Shown here in pieces: positions 12,244 to 16,683 of a DNA stretch of 16,683 nucleotides. The translations under genes were made by a program, and so were the position numbers. The stretch comes from CAZCBN01 sp964496975 (GTDB taxonomy: Bacteria > Planctomycetota > Phycisphaerae > Phycisphaerales > UBA1924). The stretch is from the NCBI GenBank assembly GCA_964496975.1, contig CAZCBN010000068.1:1-16683 (forward strand). Direction: 5' to 3'. Every line of letters starts with the position of its first letter. Positions within the stretch are counted from its first letter, which is position 1. The notes under the pieces are model-generated. The model was given only the letters and a program-made list of their open reading frames with translations, was not told where the DNA came from and did no database searches.

Positions 12244-15196
12244 CCCACGCCGCCGGCGCTCGCCGCGGCGACCTCCCGAGGGCCGGACGCCGCGCGCGCA
12301 CGACCCGGCCCCGCGGGTCGCCGGGGTGTTCCTCGCGTTCATGGGCGTCGCGTCGACCGCCGCACCGCCCGCGCCCGTCCTCCCACGCCCCGCCGACGCC
12401 GAGCCGGCCGCTGCGCCTCCTCAAGAGCCGTCCACCGATCCGTCCACCGATCCGTCCAGCGGGCCCGCCGCCGAGCCCGACGCCCCCGCCGACCCGGCCT
12501 CTCCCGCCGAATCACCCGACTCGCAAGACGCGGTGCTGGAGGCCTACCTGCAATCCCTGGGCCTGACCGACCTGCTCGCCGCCCACCTGCGCGAGCGGTA
12601 CGACGCCGCGCCCGCCCCGCGCCGCGCGGGCGTCGCCGGTCGGCTCGCCGCGGTGTACGCCGCCGAGCTGGCGAACGAGCGCGACCCCGCACGCCGTGCC
12701 GAGATCGAGCGTCGCAGCGTGGAGCTGCTCGCCGTCGCACCAGACTCGCCCGACTTCGACGAGCTGCGCATCAGCCTCGCCAAGGCCCGCTACCTGCGGG
12801 CCGAGGTGGACGCCGAGCGGGCCCGCCTGCGCATCGCGACCGACGCCGACGCCCGCGCCGCCCTCGCCACCCTCCAGAGCGTCGCCCAGGAACTTGGCGA
12901 AACCGGCAAGCGTCTCGACCGCCGCGTCACCACGCTCGAGCAGGCCCTGAAGCGAGGCAGCGAGCGCGGCGCCGAAGAAGCCCGCCAGCAGCTCGAAGAG
13001 GCCCGCCGCCTCCGCTCGCTCGCCATGTACTACGCCGGCTGGTCCCGCGCGTACGTCGCCGCCCTCACCGGCTCATCCGACGAGGCCGAGCGCGCCATCC
13101 TGCACCTGGGCAACCTTCTGAACGCCGAGGGCCGCCGCCCCACGCTCGACCAGCTCCCGCGCACCTACCTCAGGTACGAGCACATCGCCCGCGCGGCCCT
13201 CGGTGTCGCCTGGGCCCTCTCCATCGCGGGCGACCAGCTCAGCGCCCTCGCCTGGCTCGACGAGATCGAGCGCGGCGAGGGCGTCTCGCCCGCCGTGCTG
13301 AGCCTCGTCTTCGTCCGCCGCGCCGACGCCCTCGCCCGCGCCGGCCGGTTCGAGGCGCTGCAGCTCGCCGTCGAGCGCCGCCGCCGCGTGGGCCTGGACC
13401 CCGCCGCACCCGCCGAGCCGCTGGACCCCTCCGCGGCCCGCTCGGTCTCCGTCGCCGTGCTGGAGGCCGTGCAAACCCTGCCCGAGTCCGACGCCCGCCG
13501 CCGCGCGGCCGAGGCCGTCGCCGCCCTCGCGCTGGGCGACCTCGTCCGCCGCGGCGAGATCGCCTCGTTGCTCGACCTCGTCCGCCGCTACGGCACGCTC
13601 CCCCTCGGCTCGGCCGGCTTCGTCCCGCGCTACGTCCGCGGCGTCTTCGCGTACGACGAGGCCCGCGCCGCCCACACCCTCGCGAGCCCCGACGCATCGG
13701 ACGAGCCCGCCGCCGACCCGGCCCTCGCCGAGCGGTTCCGCTCGTGCGCCGACCTGCTCGCCGGAGCCCTCGCCGCGGAGGACGCGCCCGGCTTCCCCGC
13801 CGAGCGCGGCAACTGCCGCCTGCTGCTGGGCCTGTGCCGCTACTACGCGGGCGACCTCGCCGCCGCCGCCGACGAGTTTCAGGCCGCGAGCGCCGACGCC
13901 CCGCCCGATGTCGCCGAGCGTTCGCTCTGGCTCGCCGTCGTGGCGCTCGACAAGCTCGCGCAGCGTGACACCTCGCCCGCCGCCGCCGAAAAGCTCCGCC
14001 GCGTCGGGCTGCTCTTCATCGCCTCCTACCCGCGCTCCGCGATGGCCCCGCGGTTGTTGCTCTCGATCGCCGGCGCCGCCGCCCCAGACGACGAACGCGC
14101 CGCCGAGGTCCTGCTCGCCGTCACGCAGGAAGACCCCCTCTACGAGCCCGCGCAGCGCCGCCTCGCCGACATGCTCTTCCGCCTCTGGAGCTCCGCCGCG
14201 GGCGAGGCACGCGTCGCCGAGTCGGCCCGTTTCCTCCGCGTCGCCGAGCGCGTGCTCGCGATGGACCTCGAAGCCGCCCGCGCCGCCGCCCAGCCGCCGC
14301 CCGATGCGCCCCGCACCGCAAAGTCCGCCGCGCTCACCACCCGCCGCATACTCGCCGTCTTGCTGAGCACGCCCTCGCCCGACATCCGCCGCGCCCGCCA
14401 GGCCCTCGACGCGGCCGACGAAGCCCTCCGCCGCCTCTCGCTCACCCGCGCGTCCGTGGGCCTCGACACCGAGCAGGACCTGGCCTTCCGCGAGGCCCAG
14501 GTGCTCGAGGCCGAGTCGCGCTTTGACGAGGCCGACGCCCTCGCCCGCCGCCTCGCCGACATGGGCTCTCCCGCGTCCCCGCGGCTCCGTGTCGAGCTCT
14601 TCCGAAGCGCCCTCGCCGCGTGGCGGCCCGAGCCCGGAGACACCGCCCGCGCCGCCCGCGTTGTCTCGCGGGGCCTTGCCTGCATGGAGGGCCGCTCCCT
14701 CGCCGACGCCCTCGCCACCGACGGCGTCCTCCGCACCGTCGCCGCGGGCGTCGCCGAGGCCGCCGCCGTCCTCTTCGCCCAGCAGGCCGACCCCGCCGCC
14801 CGCGACCTCGCCCTGCGACTGGACGAGGCCGCGCTCGACGCCGGCGTCGCCTCCGCCGAGCAGGTGCAGCGCCTGGGCACCTTCGCCGCGCAGCTCGAGC
14901 GCTGGCCCCTCGCCTACCGCGCGCACACGGCTCTCACCGCGGGCCAAGTGGAGGGCACCCCCGCCTGGTTCGAGGCCAAGGCCAACGCACTCGACGCCCT
15001 CAGCCGATTCGACCCCGCCACCACCATCGACGCCATCGCCCAGCACCGCGTCCTCTACCCAGACCTCGGCCCCGAGCCGCACGGCGACCGCATCCTGCAG
15101 GCCGAGCAGCGCGCGTCCGCACCCCGGGCCCCCGCCCCTCCTGAAGACGGCATCTCCACCGAGCCCGACGCCACCCCCCCGGAGGGCACGCCGTGA
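12215..15196 (+). CDS. Large exported TPR-like / helical-repeat protein
   Basis: The 993-residue product has a long basic N-terminus (RRRRSPRRPPEG) and a hydrophobic segment VAGVFLAFMGVASTAA near 36-52, probably a signal peptide or anchor. A Pro/Ala/Asp-rich linker with a small duplication (STDPSTDPSSGP, from 12-bp repeats at 12428-12460) follows. Next is a likely coiled coil (about 205-270, ATLQSVAQELGETGKRLDRR..., EEARQQLEEARR). Helical repeat-like sequence, rich in Ala, Leu, Arg and Glu, then runs nearly to the end. No catalytic motif is seen. It could be a periplasmic scaffold for the ExbB/ExbD/VWA complex. The start is uncertain: ATG 12215 overlaps exbD2 by 29 bp without a ribosome binding site, and GTG 12224 or 12326 are alternatives. 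The end overlaps the next gene (GTGA). Confidence 0.8.
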   Translation: MSPVPSASPDPRRRRSPRRPPEGRTPRAHDPAPRVAGVFLAFMGVASTAAPPAPVLPRPADAEPAAAPPQEPSTDPSTDPSSGPAAEPDAPADPASPAESPDSQDAVLEAYLQSLGLTDLLAAHLRERYDAAPAPRRAGVAGRLAAVYAAELANERDPARRAEIERRSVELLAVAPDSPDFDELRISLAKARYLRAEVDAERARLRIATDADARAALATLQSVAQELGETGKRLDRRVTTLEQALKRGSERGAEEARQQLEEARRLRSLAMYYAGWSRAYVAALTGSSDEAERAILHLGNLLNAEGRRPTLDQLPRTYLRYEHIARAALGVAWALSIAGDQLSALAWLDEIERGEGVSPAVLSLVFVRRADALARAGRFEALQLAVERRRRVGLDPAAPAEPLDPSAARSVSVAVLEAVQTLPESDARRRAAEAVAALALGDLVRRGEIASLLDLVRRYGTLPLGSAGFVPRYVRGVFAYDEARAAHTLASPDASDEPAADPALAERFRSCADLLAGALAAEDAPGFPAERGNCRLLLGLCRYYAGDLAAAADEFQAASADAPPDVAERSLWLAVVALDKLAQRDTSPAAAEKLRRVGLLFIASYPRSAMAPRLLLSIAGAAAPDDERAAEVLLAVTQEDPLYEPAQRRLADMLFRLWSSAAGEARVAESARFLRVAERVLAMDLEAARAAAQPPPDAPRTAKSAALTTRRILAVLLSTPSPDIRRARQALDAADEALRRLSLTRASVGLDTEQDLAFREAQVLEAESRFDEADALARRLADMGSPASPRLRVELFRSALAAWRPEPGDTARAARVVSRGLACMEGRSLADALATDGVLRTVAAGVAEAAAVLFAQQADPAARDLALRLDEAALDAGVASAEQVQRLGTFAAQLERWPLAYRAHTALTAGQVEGTPAWFEAKANALDALSRFDPATTIDAIAQHRVLYPDLGPEPHGDRILQAEQRASAPRAPAPPEDGISTEPDATPPEGTP

Positions 15197-16683
15197 ACCG
15201 CGACGAGCCCCGCGTGCCACCCCCACAAGCCGCAGCCACCCCGCCGCCGGCCAAGCCGCTTGGATCTCCGCCCGGAAAGCCGCCGGCCGACGCGCTCGCC
15301 GCTGGCGCCGTGGCCCTCATCGCCGCCCGTCGCGCGGGGCGTGACGCACGCCGCGAACTCGCCGCCATCGCCCTCGCCCACGGCATCGCCCCGCAGCAAC
15401 TCATCGCGAGCGTGGCCGCCGCCGGCCGCGCCGCGCAAGCCCCACCCCAACCGCCGGCTCAAGGCCCGGCTCAAAGCCCAACTCAAATCCCAGCCCAACC
15501 TCCCGCGCAACCTCCAGCCCAACCCGTCCTCCAGCCCGTCGCGCTCGCACCCATACGCGCCGACCTCCAGCAACCCTCCCCCGCCCCCGCGGGCGAGGCG
15601 GGCACGCCGCCCGAGGTCTCCCCGCCCGCCGCCCGCTGGGTGTTGCCAGCCGCGGTCATCATCACCGCGCTCGTTCTGACGACCTCCCTCGCCGTGCTCT
15701 TCAGTGCGCTGGGCCTGTTCACGCCCGCGCCCTCGCTCGCCGGCTCCGCGGGCCTCGCCGGCGAGCCCGCCCCGCCCGCCGCCCCGCCCGAGCCCCAGGC
15801 CTCGCCCCCGCGCGCCGCGCCGTCGCTCTCCGCCGAAGGCCTCTCACCCGCCGCCCCGCCGGCCGACGCGGTCATCCCCGCCGACCTTGACCTCGCCCGT
15901 CCCATCACCCTGGTGAAGGAGCTCCGCGCCGCCACGGACTTCTCCTCCGTCGGTTCCTTTGAGGCCGCCTCGCGCGTCGTCGCCGTCATCGACGTGCTCG
16001 CCCCCGGCTGGCCCGCCCTATTGCACGAGACCCTTACCTACTCGGCCGGGCNNNNNNNNNNAGCGAACGGCCGTGCACGACGCGATCGTCAGCTTCTTCT
16101 ACCGCGCCGCGACCAGCGGCCCGGTCGCCGACCTGCTCCTCGCCGCCGTCGCGCAGCGGGCCGTCCCGCCGCCCGCCGATGTCGACGCCGACGCGGCGGC
16201 CCGCTCAGCCTGGTCGCTCGGCATGCTGGCCCGCCTCCGCCGCGAGCGGCAACTCCCCGCCGCCCTGCTGCGGAACGTCGACCTTCGCCTCGCCGCCGCC
16301 GCCGGGGGCGAGCAGCCCGCGTCCGACACGTTCGAGAGCGGCGTGCTCCTCGCCCTGCGTCGCCTGGGCGACACGCTGGCCGAGTCGTCCTCGCCCCCCG
16401 CCCCCGCCGTCTGGCGTCGCTGGACCGAGTGCCTCGACGCCGTCTCCGCCGCACAGCCCGCCGCGCGCGACGCAACGGTGATCGCCGCGCTCGACGCGAG
16501 CCTCCGCTTCGGCCCCTCCCCCGAAAGCCGACCCGCCGCCCGCGCCGCCCTCGCCGAGCTCGCCGCCGCCGTCCGCTGGCAGCCCGGGGCCACCAGCAAG
16601 GCCTGGCTTCTTCGCGCCCTCACCAACCCCGACGCCCCGCCCTCCGGCCTCGCCGCCGTTACCGAGTCGATCGCCCTCCGCGC
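15193..16683 (+). CDS. Single-pass membrane protein with cytoplasmic Pro-Ala-Gln tract (3' partial)
   Basis: GTG 15193 overlaps the preceding stop as GTGA. The frame is open up to an assembly gap at 16052-16061 and then, shifted by one base, from 16064 to the window end. Typical codon bias and sense continue on both sides, so it is one gene cut by a gap of wrong length and by the window edge. Residues 1-80 hold a Pro-rich start and a helical stretch (ALIAARRAGRDARRELAAIA). Residues 82-115 are xPAQ-type repeats. A membrane helix lies at about 150-176 (WVLPAAVIITALVLTTSLAV). A long Ala/Leu/Arg-rich helical region follows, presumably periplasmic. I recognise no family. It is the seventh overlapping gene of the ExbB/ExbD operon, so a role in that complex is likely. 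Confidence 0.75.
   Translation, partial: MNRDEPRVPPPQAAATPPPAKPLGSPPGKPPADALAAGAVALIAARRAGRDARRELAAIALAHGIAPQQLIASVAAAGRAAQAPPQPPAQGPAQSPTQIPAQPPAQPPAQPVLQPVALAPIRADLQQPSPAPAGEAGTPPEVSPPAARWVLPAAVIITALVLTTSLAVLFSALGLFTPAPSLAGSAGLAGEPAPPAAPPEPQASPPRAAPSLSAEGLSPAAPPADAVIPADLDLARPITLVKELRAATDFSSVGSFEAASRVVAVIDVLAPGWPALLHETLTYSAGXXXXANGRARRDRQLLLPRRDQRPGRRPAPRRRRAAGRPAARRCRRRRGGPLSLVARHAGPPPPRAATPRRPAAERRPSPRRRRRGRAARVRHVRERRAPRPASPGRHAGRVVLAPRPRRLASLDRVPRRRLRRTARRARRNGDRRARREPPLRPLPRKPTRRPRRPRRARRRRPLAARGHQQGLASSRPHQPRRPALRPRRRYRVDRPPR
15436..15522 (+). repeat. PAQ-encoding tract with unusual CAA codons
   Basis: Eight glutamines spaced exactly four residues apart (residues 82, 86, 90 and so on to 110), each preceded by Pro or Ala-type residues, form imperfect 12-bp repeats. 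All eight use CAA, although CAG is the normal Gln codon in the surrounding genes. The tract is cytoplasmic by the predicted topology. Confidence 0.8.
16052..16061. other. Assembly gap (10 N)
   Basis: Ten undetermined bases lie inside the last gene. The coding frame is 1 before and 2 after the gap, so the real missing length is not 10, or a small error lies next to it. Confidence 0.95.

Overview
The window is very GC-rich (roughly 70-75% by eye) and most likely comes from a planctomycete, probably of the Phycisphaerae type; this is an inference. The supporting signs are a membrane protein with an N-terminal CxxC...CPECG zinc ribbon, short hairpin-forming interspersed repeats of the CACAGGCT/AGCCTGTG kind, and a von Willebrand A (VWA) protein encoded with ExbB/ExbD proteins. 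Two runs of ten N and a poly-G start suggest a draft or metagenome scaffold.

Left part (1-3844). A G-rich low-complexity stretch and two families of hairpin repeats precede a lipoprotein gene of the 'SGI...NDSGD...DWEDIA' type. That gene carries an assembly gap and an in-frame TAG (1098-1100), after which the same frame continues with the expected last segment to 1277. A MoxR-type AAA+ ATPase gene converges on it with 4 bp between the stops. Divergent from MoxR, a zinc-ribbon membrane protein gene overlaps by 4 bp a gene for a minimal HExxH metallopeptidase.

Middle part (4109-7604). sppA (67-kDa-type signal peptide peptidase, catalytic Lys and Ser present) converges on a pyrH-frr pair (UMP kinase, ribosome recycling factor). 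A strong bidirectional hairpin terminator lies between them.

Right part (8039-16683). Seven same-strand genes overlap one another at every junction: a VWA protein with a TonB-like SxxxH membrane helix; an exported helical protein; an ExbB/TolQ-family channel protein with a Met-Pro-Gln repeat tail; two different ExbD/TolR proteins; a 993-residue exported repeat-like protein; and a single-pass membrane protein with a cytoplasmic Pro-Ala-Gln repeat, cut by the window end. I infer one proton-motive-force-driven envelope machine in which the VWA protein takes the place of TonB/TolA. This is the most interesting part of the window.

The plus strand is G-rich on the left and C-rich on the right, with the change inside or just after sppA, whichever strand the genes are on. 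That could mark a replication-strand boundary.
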